A stretch of 64,000 bases of DNA from Chionoecetes opilio (lineage: Eukaryota; Arthropoda; Malacostraca; Decapoda; Majidae), in assembly GCA_016584305.1 (NCBI GenBank), contig JACEEZ010007157.1, positions 213,507-277,506 on the forward strand. Direction: 5' to 3'. Position numbers and translations under genes: made by a program. The number at the start of each line of letters is the position of its first letter. Positions within the stretch are counted from its first letter, which is position 1. This document shows, in pieces, positions 44,615 to 55,240 of the stretch. A model generated the notes under the pieces. It saw only the letters and a list, made by a program, of their open reading frames with translations, made no database searches and was not told the DNA's origin.

Positions 44615-46891
44615 TTAGTGCATGGGCCAGCTATGCCCTACGTGCTTCCCCTCCACATTTAAAACCAAACCAAATTTTTTAAAAGCCCATATATAACAAA
44701 AAAAAGATTTTAAATGTTACCAAAAAAAAAAATCAAGCCAAAAATAAATTTTTCAGCCGCTTGAAGTCGGGTACCCCCAAATGACGCTGACCGCGTTCGA
44801 CATCGATCCGTGTTTGAGTGCTGATATACATATAATCATTGATCAAAACTACTAATAATTCTCCTATTTCAACAGCTGATACACCAAATGCTTATCCTTT
44901 CAGCTGGGTTTTCCCATACCTGTCGTGTGGTAGGTGTATATAAACCAGTACTCATTTCGGTTACCGACTTCCGAACAAAAACTCAAATTTTTTACTATTT
45001 TCACTTTGTACATTACATATTTCTGTTTATTTATCTGCCAATTAATATTATAGTATTATCGTGGTTCCTGATTACACTGTGTTCCAGCTTTCATTTATAC
45101 CTCATTCGTCACTTTCTCTCCAATAGGAATCAACTTAACGACCATTTTAATGTTAATAAATCTTTATCGATTATGAATGTTTGATTTGGCAAGTATCTCT
45201 TCTCGGATTCAAAATTTTTACGTATTGAACAATTTTATTTGAAGGGTTTGTTTTTAAATTTTTGTTTCTATTCCTTCCCAGGAAAAAGGGGTTTAAATAA
45301 AAACGAAATAAGACAATTTGTGCATTCAAAATTTATTGTTTCTCTTTCATCTGTTTGTTCATAGATATAATTTGCACTTCTTTTAAGCATATTTTAACTT
45401 AAAAAAAGCCCAGTACATTTGACTTTGTATTGAACTTTACCATGTTTACTGATCATTAACGACATCAAAAATTCGAAGAATTAATGCGAATAAGCCTTTC
45501 AATTCATTTTTCAACTTTTCGAATTAAAACTTTTAGTTTTCTTATTTTGGTCATTGTCTTTTTCGCGCCATCCAATAACTCTAAACTTTGGGCACTCATC
45601 ATCGTCACTGTCTGAGTCGTCATCGCTTGCTTAATGATTTGGGAACATTGGGACAGCTTGGAAGCATGTTTTTTCAAACCAAGGGTTCGGGGCCCGGCAT
45701 CCTGTGTGTCCAGCCCTGGCCTACATTGCATTTGGGGACATCAGATTTGGGTATAGGGCTCTTTTCCAGTTTCCCATTGTAATTGACACAGAAAAGGGTT
45801 TGTACGAGATCTTCGACTGGGAGGTAAGGGGCCATGTCAATTTCTGTAAAGGAGTTGTGAACCCCCAAAACTTAAAGCAAGCGAGGGACGACTCGATAGT
45901 TGTGATGACGTGCGATATTGGATTGCCCGGGAAAGGGCGACAAAACAGACAGTGACCAAGAAAAAAAACCCAAAACTTTTAATTCCCTTAAAATGTTGAA
46001 AATTATTTAAAAGGCTTATGTCAGCTTTAATTTCTTACGATTTCTGATTCAGTTAACGATCAAAAACAGGAAAAATCTAAATACAAATTCAAAGGTACTG
46101 CGTTTTTTGTAAGTTCAAAATATGCTTAACGAAGTGCAAATTATATTTAATGAAGCAAACAGATGAAGAGAAAAACAATAAATTATGAATGACACAAGTT
46201 GTTTAATTTTTTTCATATTAATCCCGTGTTCCTGGGAGGAATAGAAACAAAATTATTAAAAACAACTATTCAAATACAAGTTGTTCAATACGTAAACATT
46301 ATGAATCCAGAGAAGAGATACTTGCCAAATCAACACATTCATAATCGATAATGATTTGGTAACATTAAAATGGCCGTAAGTTGATTCCTATTGGAGAGAA
46401 AGTGACGAATGAGGTCCAAAATGAAAGCTGGAACACAGTGTAATCAAGAACCACGATAATACTAGAATATTGGCAGATAAATGACAGAAATATGACATGT
46501 TCAAAGTGAAAATAGTAAACAATTTGAGTTTTCTGTTCGGAAGTCGGTAACCGCAATGGGTACTGGTTTATATCACACCTACTACACGGCAGGTATGGGT
46601 AAACAGCTGAAAGGATAAGCATTTGGTGTATTAGCTGTTGAAATAGGAGATATATTAGTAGTTTGATCAATGACTATATGTATATCAGCACTCAAACACG
46701 GATCGATGTCGAACGCGGTCAGCGTCACTTGGGGGTACCCGACTTCAAGCGGCTGAAAAATTATGTTAGCTTGAGTTTTTTTCTTGGTAACATTTAAAAT
46801 AATTTTTAGTATATATATGGGCTTTAAAAATAGTTGGTTTGGTTTAAGTGTGGGGGGGGGGGTGCACGTAGGGCATAGCTGGCCCATGTAA
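44615..46891. mobile_element. transposon 1: 2.28-kb DNA element with about 800-bp inverted repeats
   Basis: Left about 44615-45430 and right about 46080-46891 are inverted copies (landmarks CATGGGCCAGCTATGCCCTA, gaagtcgggtaccccc, cgcgttcgacatcgatccg, tcgtggttcctgattaca). Taking the ends as TTA(GTG)CATGGG and CCCATGTAA, the flanking dinucleotide AT is duplicated, and removing the element plus one AT restores LINE codons CCC-ATC-TCA-TTA (P-I-S-L). The 650-bp centre (45440-46080) has only short frames, such as LEKSPIPKSDVPKCNVGQGW on the minus strand. It is a non-autonomous long-TIR element; the superfamily is not assigned. Confidence 0.85.
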
Positions 46892-46893
46892 AT

Positions 46894-47467
46894 GGGCCTG
46901 TAATTTAATGCACGATGTGAATTCTTGCCTTGTTTTGGGATTAATCTGACCGTTGATTGCTTCCACATGTCGGGGAAATATCCTGCGGATAGTGTTGAAT
47001 TATATATGTGACATAGTTTGATTATCGTATTATCTGGTAGGTGTTTGAGTAGCGTTTTGTTTATGCCACTTTGACCAGGACATGTCTTTTTCAATTATTT
47101 AATGATACCTATCATTTCTGCAGTTGTTATTTCTCTTGTTGTGTAGTGGTTATTCTGTAGTCGAGTGTGGTCAGATGTAGGGTATGGTGTGATTATATGT
47201 CTATTTTTATCCAAAAATTGTCTTGCTGTGTCTTCTGTGTTGTCGTTAGGGTCTTCATTGTCGTTTATATTGTCCTCTGTGAAAGCTGTCTCCCAGACTT
47301 GTCTGTGAAGTGTCTCCTTGTCTCATGATGTGTACATTTTTTCGTTGTTATTGTTGAGTAAGTAGTGTGGTTCCAGATTGTTGTTCCCTGTCAGATTTTT
47401 TATTTTTCTCCAGAAAGTGGATGAGTCTTGGTAAGTTGCAGCAGTTTCTGTCATTACGCTGTTCCAG
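46894..47467 (-). pseudogene. LINE ORF2 part 2: linker and RT fingers
   Basis: Minus strand from 47467: YWNSVMTETAATYQDSSTFW, RKIKNLTGNNN, a stop, REITTAEMIGIIK, a stop, then LKKTCPGQSGINKTLLKHLP and VRLIPKQGKNSHRALNYRPI. The last residues, NYRPI, are the classic RT entry motif and continue into part 3 across transposon 1. Confidence 0.85.
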
Positions 47468-47470
47468 TAT

Positions 47471-50468
47471 TAGTCAGGTTGCCAAAGTGGTTTTTCAATG
47501 TTACCCTGCATGGAATGATAAAGTTTTTTTCTCGATGGATTCTACATCATTAGGATGTCTATAAAGCATATCAGGCGGATAACAAGAAAAAATCCTTGGG
47601 GAATCCGAGAAATCAACAGAAATCCAAAATGGCCGCCATTACGGCCGACTTCCGTAGACATAAATATAAAAATCTAACTACTATGTCTAGAATCACATGT
47701 AATAGCACTTTTCCATATGATTTTGACATGAGCAATACAATTACGTGGTTATTTTTTTCAATTGGAGGTCAATAAAAAAGTCAAAAGTCAAGTTCAATGT
47801 CATTTTCCAGGGTAAATATGTATAAAATTGTTACTGTGTGCGTGTAATTCACATATTAGCGGTAGCAAATCATTATGAACTCACGTTCACGTTAACTGAC
47901 TTCAGATTGAGCTGAAACAATTGTAAAGTATATAGTTGGTTCGATCGCTTGTTGGTGTGATGAAGAGCTGAAGGTTAGACATATGCATCATGTCAGACGT
48001 GTTTTACTGTTAGGTTCCCATGTCATGTTTTATGATACTCTACTTTTCTAGATATTCATCATTCACCTGATCAACATACACATTACTATTTATATTAATT
48101 TGTTTATATATATATTTATATCTTGTTTCCTGTCCGCCCGTCCGCCGAGCCGTCCGTCCGTCTGTACGTCCATGGATTACTTGCCATGGAAAACAGTTTG
48201 CGGATAAACTTCTGTGTTCAGATACATCGATCGAGCCAATATGTATTATTATATGTTTGAAGAGAATGTTAACAGTTTCATTTTTATCTTATTTCAGATT
48301 CTCAAGAAATATTGTGATGCACCGTAGATTGCGAAGATATTCGTGTGGCGATGGTGAAATGATAAGACGTTAATGTGGTGATGGTAACATGAACTAACAA
48401 TCCAGTGTACATGCAGTTGTGGATAGTTATCGGTGGTACTGGTGGTGGCCACAGAGACAATGGATGACAAATGCCTTTTCAAATGTTGCTACAGTTGCTC
48501 TGACAAGAACAGACTCCAGGTCAACCAGGCTGGTGGTGAAAGACTAAACAGTATTATTGAGTCCAGTGAAATTCATGGTGATAGCATACATGTCGAACTT
48601 AAAACCAAAATGAAATATGATCCGACGTATCAAGTCCAGTATCATAAATCATGTGTGGCAAAGTACCTCATAACAGCCAAAAGATTATCAGAAAAACAAC
48701 AAAGAAGTGTATCAAATCCTCAGTCATTACCTACAAAGAGGACACGGTCCAGCCAGGGGTCTCTGTTTGATTGGTTCCATCAATGTTTCTATTGCTGTGG
48801 ACCATGTCCTGTGGAACAAGATCCCAAACACCCGAATCGATGGAATCAGGCATATCTTGTGAGAGAGACTGAAGGCAAGAGAAGTGTAGATGGAACAACA
48901 AAGTCGTACACCATAGAAGAAAAAATATACGTTATGTGCACCGAACGGACAGACAGTGGGGCAGATGAGTGCTGCAGCGACTATCCGGCCTCGCCGTCAG
49001 AGCAGCCGACCTTCATGCTGCTGATGCACGATATCATCGTGACTGCTACGCGAGATTTTTTAGCAGCCGAGTTCCACCAGGCGAAAGGAAGGCGAAAGAG
49101 GAAGCAACTCTGCATGCTGCATTAGATGAACTCGTCAATGAGCTCAGAGATCAGCGATCCCAGAAGTGGGATTCTGTTAACCTGATGGAGCGCTACCTGG
49201 AATTTTGCGTTATGCCAATGTTGTGACCAGCATTGATCAAGTCGACGTGTGATAAGGAGCAGGATCTTGTTGTACTCTCAGTACCTGGCTACCGATCAGT
49301 TATCTTCTTCCGTGACAACACTATCGCCACCTTGAATTTGATAAAGGATGAAGATGAGGATGATAATTTGGAGGCAGCACTGGATTTGATTGCAAAGCGT
49401 GTTAGGAAAGAATGTTCTGATATGGAGTACCGAAGTCAGACCTATACGACCAGCATCTCCACAGAGATTGTAGAAGAATCAGAACCACATACATTGTAAA
49501 AGTTGCTCGGTAAACTTTCTCTGGCTGAACAATCACTTCCTGCTCTTCTGGTCGGAAACATCGTCACTAGTGCCATCAAAAAACACCCGACCCCTCTGCA
49601 AATCGCACTTGGGGTGTACTTCTACAAGAAGAAAACAGTCAAGCACATGCATGACTATCTCGTGAGCTGTACCTAAGATGAAGTGCTTCGATTCAAGCGT
49701 TCTTCGGCAGTGGCACGATACCTGCAGATCTGCAGAGAACGACGACAGCCTGTAAAAGTAAACGGACTTGTTCAAGTCTTGTCGACAATTTTGACTGTCG
49801 TACCTCCAGACACACCCCTGGCACCTGCGGATCTCCTGAAAGTCCTTAAATACGGCTGTGGCAGCGACAAGGCATGCGCCTACAGGAGATGCAACTGCAA
49901 GGCGAACGGCTTACTTTGCACCCTTTTCTGCAACTGTAGAGGAGAGGATGGGTGCCACAACAAATAAGACATACATTTTGAATTTTGCTAATAATTTCCT
50001 TCTGGGATGAAAGATTATGTTGTCAATATATAGAGTTTTGGTTTGGAATACACTGTTTAATTACTGTTTTCATGTGATTTGATTGATTTAATTCCAAAAA
50101 AAAGAAATGTGCAAGACATGGCACATTCACATTTTCATGTGAAAAAAAATACCTTGAACTTGACTTTTGACCTTGTTTTTTACCTCCAATTGAAAAAAAT
50201 ATCCACATAAATGAATTGCTCGTGTCAAAATCATATAGAAAAATGCTATTACATGTGATTTTAGGCCTAGTAGTTTTTTTTTTTATAATTATGTCTACGG
50301 AAGTCGGCCGTCATGGCGGCCATTTTGGATTTTCGTCGATTTATCGGATTGCCCAAGGATTTTCTCTTGTTATCCGCCTGATATGCTTTATAAACATCCT
50401 AATGATGTAGAATCCATCGAGAAAAAACTATCATTCCATGCAGGGTATAGCTGGCGGCGACCTGACTA
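47471..50468 (+). mobile_element. transposon 2: 3.0-kb DNA transposon with 350-bp inverted repeats
   Basis: Ends TAGTCAGG and CCTGACTA, with arms to about 47822 and from about 50100 (landmarks CCCTGCATGGAATGAT, tcgatggattctacatcatt, ggcggataacaaga, ggaagtcggccgt). The flanking trinucleotide TAT (47468-47470 and 50469-50471) is duplicated. Deleting the element and one TAT gives the continuous LINE frame EDSNT-YWNSV. The interior carries one degraded plus-strand gene (48460-49967). TIR start and target-site length do not match the common Tc1, hAT or piggyBac patterns. Confidence 0.85.
48460..49970 (+). pseudogene. uncharacterised cysteine-rich protein of transposon 2
   Basis: About 500 codons, probably from ATG at 48460 (MDDKCLFKCCYSCSDKNRLQ). 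Seen in order: an N-terminal Cys cluster (KCCYSC); YHKSCVAKY at about residue 65-75; a basic linker (PTKRTRSSQG); a second Cys pair (CFYCCGPC); after a frameshift near 48968, ADARYHRDCYARFF; NLMERYLEF; FRDNTIATLNLIKDED; PTPLQIALGVYFYKKKTVKH; DEVLRFKRSSAVARY; and a C-terminal Cys-rich tail (C-x5-C-x4-C-x-C-x6-C-x3-C-x-C-x5-C). In-frame stops at 49224, 49497 and 49674. The two YHxxC motifs and the tail recur, as far as I know, in unnamed invertebrate proteins. I see no DDE triad, RNase H fold or tyrosine recombinase. Whether it is the transposase or a cargo protein is open. Confidence 0.65.
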
Positions 50469-50471
50469 TAT

Positions 50472-51481
50472 GTGTTACTGTCTTCTGTAAGGGCATCTTG
50501 TAGTGTGTATTGAAGTTATTTATATCGTCTGTATAGGTGTATGTCCCACCCGTATGTGATTGAATGTTGTCTTATAGCGTTGTACTGTATGATTATGTTC
50601 TGTGTGTTTTGGTTGTAAAAAGGTGTTGGAAGAGTACGGTTTTACGTTGTGGGTATGTGGTTTTGTGCTGCTTGGAGGATTTTGTCGTACCATTTCTGAA
50701 CTCCTTCGTCTATTTCTTCTAGGTTATTATTATCATGTTGTTCATTAACATTAATTTTGTTTGTTATTTCTTCTTGAAACCTGTCCCAGTCTGCTTGTTT
50801 GAAGCTGAGACGTAGAGTGCTTACTGTTTGGATGGGTTTGGTACTTATTTTCATTATAATTGGAAAATGGTCACTGGTTGTTAAAGGTCCTTGTGTAATG
50901 TGGATGTTGTGATATGTTTTGTAATTTAATAAAATGATGTCAGGTGTTGTTGCCGTATTGTGTGCATGGTATGTTGGAAAGTATGGGCCTATGTGCTGTA
51001 GTGTCCTGTTACTGATGAGGTGGTGTATTTGTCTACCTTCTGTGTTTGTGTGTCTGTAACCTAAGGTAGGATGGTTGGCATTTAGGTCTGTTAGCATATA
51101 TACCGGTTGATTTCTTCTAAATATCTTAATGAAGTCTGGTACTGGGATGTATTGTCTGTTGGGAGGTTGGTATAGGGTTGCTATGGTAATTTTTCCAGTG
51201 TTAGTTTGTATTTCCATTGCCAACATGTCTGAAATGAAGTCGTCTAAAATTTTGTGTGATATTGTGTATTTTACGGCTATTGCTGTACCGTCATAAATTG
51301 AGTTTCTGTAGTTTTTCTTGTGCACTGTGTAACCGTGTATCTTGAGTGAGGCGTCGTTTGTGATGCCGTGACTGTTAATGAGTATAAAGTCAGCGTTTAT
51401 TTTTCTGTAGGCGTTGATTAAACCAAATTTTTTTGTCGTCCAGTGGTGTACGTTATGTTGTACTATGTTCAGCGTTTCCAT
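50472..51481 (-). pseudogene. LINE ORF2 part 1: apurinic/apyrimidinic-type endonuclease
   Basis: Minus strand, probable start ATG at 51481 (METLNIVQHNVHHW; asparagine of the QHNV motif is the first catalytic position). GHGITNDASLKIHGY-type region follows (here HGITNDASLKIHGY), then AIAVKYTI, IATLYQPPN, YMLTDLNANHPTLGY (catalytic DLNAHH-like motif), and TTSDHFPIIMKI (catalytic SDH). After NHIPTT there is a stop, then RTLPTPFYNQN and EDSNT, where transposon 2 is inserted. An APE-type endonuclease nicks the target for reverse transcription. The open frame continues upstream of the ATG and meets the ORF1 stop at 51562. Confidence 0.9.
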
Positions 51482-51561
51482 GATTGTGAGTGTTCTTCGT
51501 GTTCTGTTTGCGTGAGCCTGTTTCTTGTTTGCGTGTGTCTTTGTTTTGTGTGTTTCTGTCT

Positions 51562-52947
51562 TCACTTTGGGTTTGTGGTTGTGTCATTTGTTGGTGATTG
51601 GCCTTGCGTGGGCCTGTTTCTTGTTTGCGTGTGTCTTTGTTTTTTGTTTCTGTCTTCTCTTTGGGTTTGTGGTTGTGGCATTTGTTGGTGATTGTCATGT
51701 GATTTGGAAGCTATTGTGTGGTATGGATTTTGTAACATGTTACACGAAACTCTTGCACTTTCCGGTATGCTTCTGACTAGGTCTTGCTCTTCTTCTTGGA
51801 AGTCTACTTCCTCATCTGAGGTTTCTTCCTCATAGACAGACTCTTCCTCTGATGCAGACTCCATTTCGACTGTGTTTGTTGGTGTTGCTACTGGTGTTGT
51901 CTCTGCAATTGTTTGCTGTTGTTGTATGTTGTTGCTTCCTACTGGTGTTGTCTCTGCAATTGTTTGCTGTTGTTGTATGTTGTTGCTTGGAAGGTTGAAA
52001 ATTTGCTGGGATGGGGGATCACCAGGAGCTATTATAGTCGGAAGACCGTTTAGGGTTAGCCTTTTGTTGAGTTCATTCTGGTATGATCCAGGCTTGGCAA
52101 TATTAACAAGATGAGCATGTATCATGCGAGTCATAATTTTTGCAGTCATGTCAGATGAGATTTGTACTTGGGTGTTGTGGGATGGTTGTTGTGGTTGTTG
52201 TGCAATGACACTGTATGGCTTATTTTTATTTTCTCTTAGTTTTTTTATTTTGTCCTGTCTTATTAATTTCGCGACAGGGCATTTAAAAGCAAGCGTACGG
52301 TGTTCTCCATCACAGTTAAGGCATTTCTTTGCAGGTGTGGTGCATTGAAACCATAGATGGCCAGTTTCGCTACATTCAGAGCATACTCTGTGGTCTTTGT
52401 TTTGCGGGCACTTGTTTGTGACAAAGTCATCATGTATTTAGCATTTCATGCACGTGTTTATGTTTACGTATTATTCTTGGATTATCTGGTGTGGTGGTAC
52501 TCGCATGTTAAACATCAAGAGGCCTTTTTGTAGAGCATTTTGGGCTGGCGTAGTTGATTGGAATGTTATTTTTAAGATGGGGTTATTGGGGAATTTGTAA
52601 ATGTTCTCTATGCCCTCTTCGGTACAGTTATTTTGAGCGTAGAGTTCTTGTTTTATTTCCTCGGTGGTGTGGTCTGTTATTTCTCGAGGAATGTGCTTAT
52701 GGAGGACTGTTCTTTTAGCTCGTAGGTGTGGCGGTAGAACTGCAGAGAAGTTTTGGGTGAGCAGCTCTGATGAACATTCCTTCTGGAAGATTTTGTCCGT
52801 TTCTTTATCCAAGCTGGTGATTACTACAAACTCATCTCTGGCTTCCAGGAGATTGGATGCATATATGTCATGGTTGGCGAGAATTTGTAGAAGCTTGAGT
52901 TTGTGCACCTGGTTAGGGGTTCCATGTTTTATTTTTATCCTCGCCAT
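51562..52947 (-). pseudogene. LINE ORF1: gag-like RNA-binding protein with zinc knuckles
   Basis: Minus strand, 461 codons in one frame from ATG at 52947 (MARIKIKHGT) to TGA at 51564-51562. N-terminal half: RRM-like region ending VPPHQIIQE. Two in-frame TAA codons near 52471 and 52440 then interrupt it. Zinc knuckles: a first C-x2-C start (NTCMKC), CSECSETGHLWFQC (CCHC) and CLNCDGEHRTLAFKC. Downstream: MTAKIMTRMI helix, a tandem duplication of NNIQQQQTIAETTPV, an acidic stretch (EEESVYEEETSDEEVDFQEE) and a basic tail with a further tandem repeat (about 60 bp) around 51520-51700. Typical Jockey-clade ORF1, which coats the RNA. Confidence 0.9.
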
Positions 52948-53706
52948 GATGTTTCATTACAGATGGATCCGTGCTGTCCAGCAGAAGAGCAGTCTTGTGG
53001 TCGTTGTGAAGTGTCTGAAAGCTTGGAGATGCAGCCGTGTGGTCCAGTTCAGGAGATGCAGAAATACTTGAATGTGCGGTCGGGGATGGTAAATCTAACC
53101 TAACACGAAGCCAGTTTTTGAAACCCTACGACAACGGGTGGTCTATGTCTGGCCGCCTCCAGGCGTCGTACCAGACCCGTTGTCGCCCCTTGCGGGACTT
53201 AACCTGTCTATAAGTGTCCCACCAACTGAGTCCCTTGATCACCCCTCTAAGGGGTCCCGTCATGTATAAAGGGCCTACGTGCCCAACCTTCAGGGTTCGC
53301 CTCCAGAACCTCAGCGGACTCTATTGGGCGATACTGGCTCTACCAACAAACAGTCTAAACAAAACTCATGGGATGGACACCCATCATGGTCTAAACTAAT
53401 ACTCAGGGATGGTCACCCATCCACTCGCTAAACATAGCCAATGTGACGACGTCACTGTTTTTGTGCAAGGATAGCTGAAGGCTTTCCACGGTAGAAGGGC
53501 ACGTCCCGAGAGTTTGGGCAGCCAATCAGCGCATGGTACTATGAGGAGCGCGTGATGAGATGGTGCAGGTTTTGGAGCTAAAGGGGCTCGACCCGAGAGG
53601 TAGGGCGGCCAATCAGCGCATGGATGCTTGAGGAGCGGTGGTGGTTGATGGCTGGAGAGTGCTGAGGAGAGGTGTTGCTGCGCTGGAAGCTGGGCTGCAA
53701 GTGCAT
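52948..53706 (-). promoter_or_regulatory. 5' untranslated region and internal promoter of the LINE
   Basis: A 760-bp GC-richer leader before ORF1. Near the 5' end it has two imperfect copies of an 83-bp unit (53497-53553 and 53580-53637) that share cccgagag, ggccaatcagcgcatgg and gaggagcg, each with one CCAAT/ATTGG box. Tandem 5' monomers with such boxes serve as internal RNA polymerase II promoters in several LINE families; that role here is inferred. Confidence 0.55.
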
Positions 53707-53712
53707 CCAAGC

Positions 53713-53880
53713 ATGAAAAGAACAAAGGCTAATAACAGCCTACTCACAGAGAAACAAAGCGAGGAGTCAACAACCAATAAGCGTCGCCCATTCACGGAGA
53801 CAAAAATCTACGAGAAGCAGAAGCTATCTACAAATCAGCGCCGCCCACTAGCGCGCGCGGAAGCCATACTTCATCAATAA
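53713..53880 (+). pseudogene. Penelope-like element: C-terminal tail after the LINE insertion
   Basis: Continues the frame that stops at 43240 (…LQALPS): MKRTKANNSLLTEKQSEEST then ... NQRRPLARAEAILHQ and a stop at 53878. A 3' flank with the bases ctgaagaagggttcttagac and ctgaaatcgcaata follows to about 53995, a typical Penelope 3' end. This rejoining shows that the LINE inserted into the Penelope-like element. Confidence 0.82.
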
Positions 53881-53992
53881 AAAGCGCTTCACGCCACAGC
53901 TAAACCATGCTCACCTCTACAATTGAGGAGAAAACATCTTCCACATGCTGCTGAAGAAGGGTTCTTAGACCTGAAATCGCAATACAGCAAAA

Positions 53993-54114
53993 ATGACAAG
54001 CTACGGTGAGGTCATAAACTTGATTACTAAAGAGAATAAGACACTCTTAAGACAAAGATCAAATATCTTGAAAAAGATAATAAACGCTGCAAGTGAACTA
54101 GCTATCACTTTTAA

Positions 54115-54191
<77 letters not shown>

Positions 54192-54290
54192 CGCTAAAAG
54201 TGATAGCTAGTTCAGCGTTTATTATCTTTTTCAAGATATTTTCGCTTTGTGTGTCTTATTCTCTTTAGAGATCAAGTTTATGACTTGATC
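53993..54290. repeat. palindrome around (AT)n, Penelope 5'-like coding segment
   Basis: 54003-54118 and 54190-54285 are inverted copies (landmarks actaaagagaataagac, cttgaaaaagataataaac, gaactagctatcactttta) around an (AT)n core at 54119-54190. A third, direct copy lies at 54272-54385. The plus strand reads MTSYGEVINLITKENKTLL. Inference: it is the N-terminal coding region of the same Penelope-like family, in the partial tandem arrangement these elements often show. Confidence 0.6.
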
Positions 54291-54412
54291 ACTAAAGAGA
54301 ATAAGACACTCTTAATAAGACAGAGAACATATCTTGAAAAAGATAATAAACTCTGAACTAGCTATCACTTATAACGAGATCTGTCTCAGAGAAAATCTCC
54401 TGCCCGTATATA

Positions 54413-54446
54413 ATTATATATATATTATATATAATAATATATATAT

Positions 54447-54500
<54 letters not shown>
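54413..54500. repeat. (AT)n microsatellite
   Basis: Interrupted TA array following the third copy of the Penelope-like segment. Confidence 0.95.
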
Positions 54501-54504
<4 letters not shown>

Positions 54505-54640
54505 TGTTAGATCGAATAACCGCAACCGCAACCGCACAAAAATTCACAACTGCAATCGCAACCGTATTTCTTGAAGTCTTCTCAACCGCAACCGCAACCG
54601 CTCTTCCATAAGTGCGGTTGCGGTTGTGAAAGCTTAGTAT
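54505..54640. repeat. degenerate hexamer block (AACCGC)n
   Basis: Clusters of aaccgcaaccgc and variants (aactgc, aatcgc), with one inverted cluster (gcggttgcggttg) at 54613-54625. Similar clusters occur at 56953-57015 and 57196-57270. Short subterminal repeats of this sort are typical of hAT-type transposon ends, but no transposase was found between them. Confidence 0.5.
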
Positions 54641-54970
54641 AGATTGACTCGCACGTGACGTCAAGATCAAGTGATACATAATAACAAAGCGACTCTGGCC
54701 GTGAGGCTGGCCGAGGAACTCGGGGAAAAAATTTACTTCCATACTAATTTATCCCCTACCTGGGCCTACCAAATACATTTATCAGAATAAATGATAGACT
54801 GTTGTCTTCGGAAATGTTTGTTCTATAACATTAGCATATAAAACACCGTAAAACACACTAACTAAATGTCATTATGAGACTCTGAAGATATATGCATGAA
54901 CTTAAAATTCACTTAAACTCGTAGTTTTTATATTACATAAGTTTATAATATACTTCATTATTGACAGTAC

Positions 54971-55078
54971 CATAGACCACTATATCTCTGGACTGTTCAC
55001 GCGACAATGTTTTGAAATTGCCAGGCTGCATAGCGGCCTGCCCCGCCCGACAAAGAGATATAGTGGTCTATGGACTGT
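54971..55078. repeat. small inverted repeat (ccatagaccactatatctct)
   Basis: Arms at about 54970-54989 and 55054-55073 are nearly perfect complements around a 65-bp loop. The right arm (tagtggtctatgg) also starts a 180-bp segment repeated at 55958. Confidence 0.7.
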
Positions 55079-55240
55079 CATATAGACTGGTTTATCAGTA
55101 TATATGATATACTGTAATCTTTGTTAATGTTTGTTCTATAATATTATCAAATAAAAAACAGTAAAACACGCTAAAGAAATGCCATAACGAGACTCTGATT
55201 CACTTCAACTCTTCGCCACTTAAAACTTTGCGAGTCAACT
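55061..55240 (+). repeat. 180-bp direct repeat, copy 1
   Basis: From tagtggtctatggact to gcgagtcaact, repeated at 55958-56136 on the far side of a pogo-like MITE. A related inverted copy lies at about 56515-56665 and a diverged one at 54785-54935. Confidence 0.8.

Larger units (their letters stand above)
43241..53706 (-). mobile_element. full-length Jockey-like LINE carrying two nested transposons
   Basis: Seen: a minus-strand non-LTR element whose poly(A) tail is the T-rich run at 43241-43262 and whose 5' end is near 53706. The Penelope coding bases ccaagc occur on both sides (43235-43240 and 53707-53712), a probable 6-bp target duplication. In order on the minus strand: 5' region (53706-52948), gag-like ORF1 (52947-51562), endonuclease (51481-50472), transposon 2 (50468-47471), linker and RT start (47467-46894), transposon 1 (46891-44615), rest of RT and C-terminus (44612-43640), 3' UTR. 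Without the two insertions it is about 5.2 kb, a normal Jockey-clade length. Confidence 0.9.

Noticed and set aside
51563..51565. LINE ORF2 starting at the ORF1 stop by an overlapping start codon
   Set aside because: The base triplet is GTG, not ATG. The first ATG in frame is at 51481, directly before the endonuclease motif, so stop-start coupling cannot be claimed.
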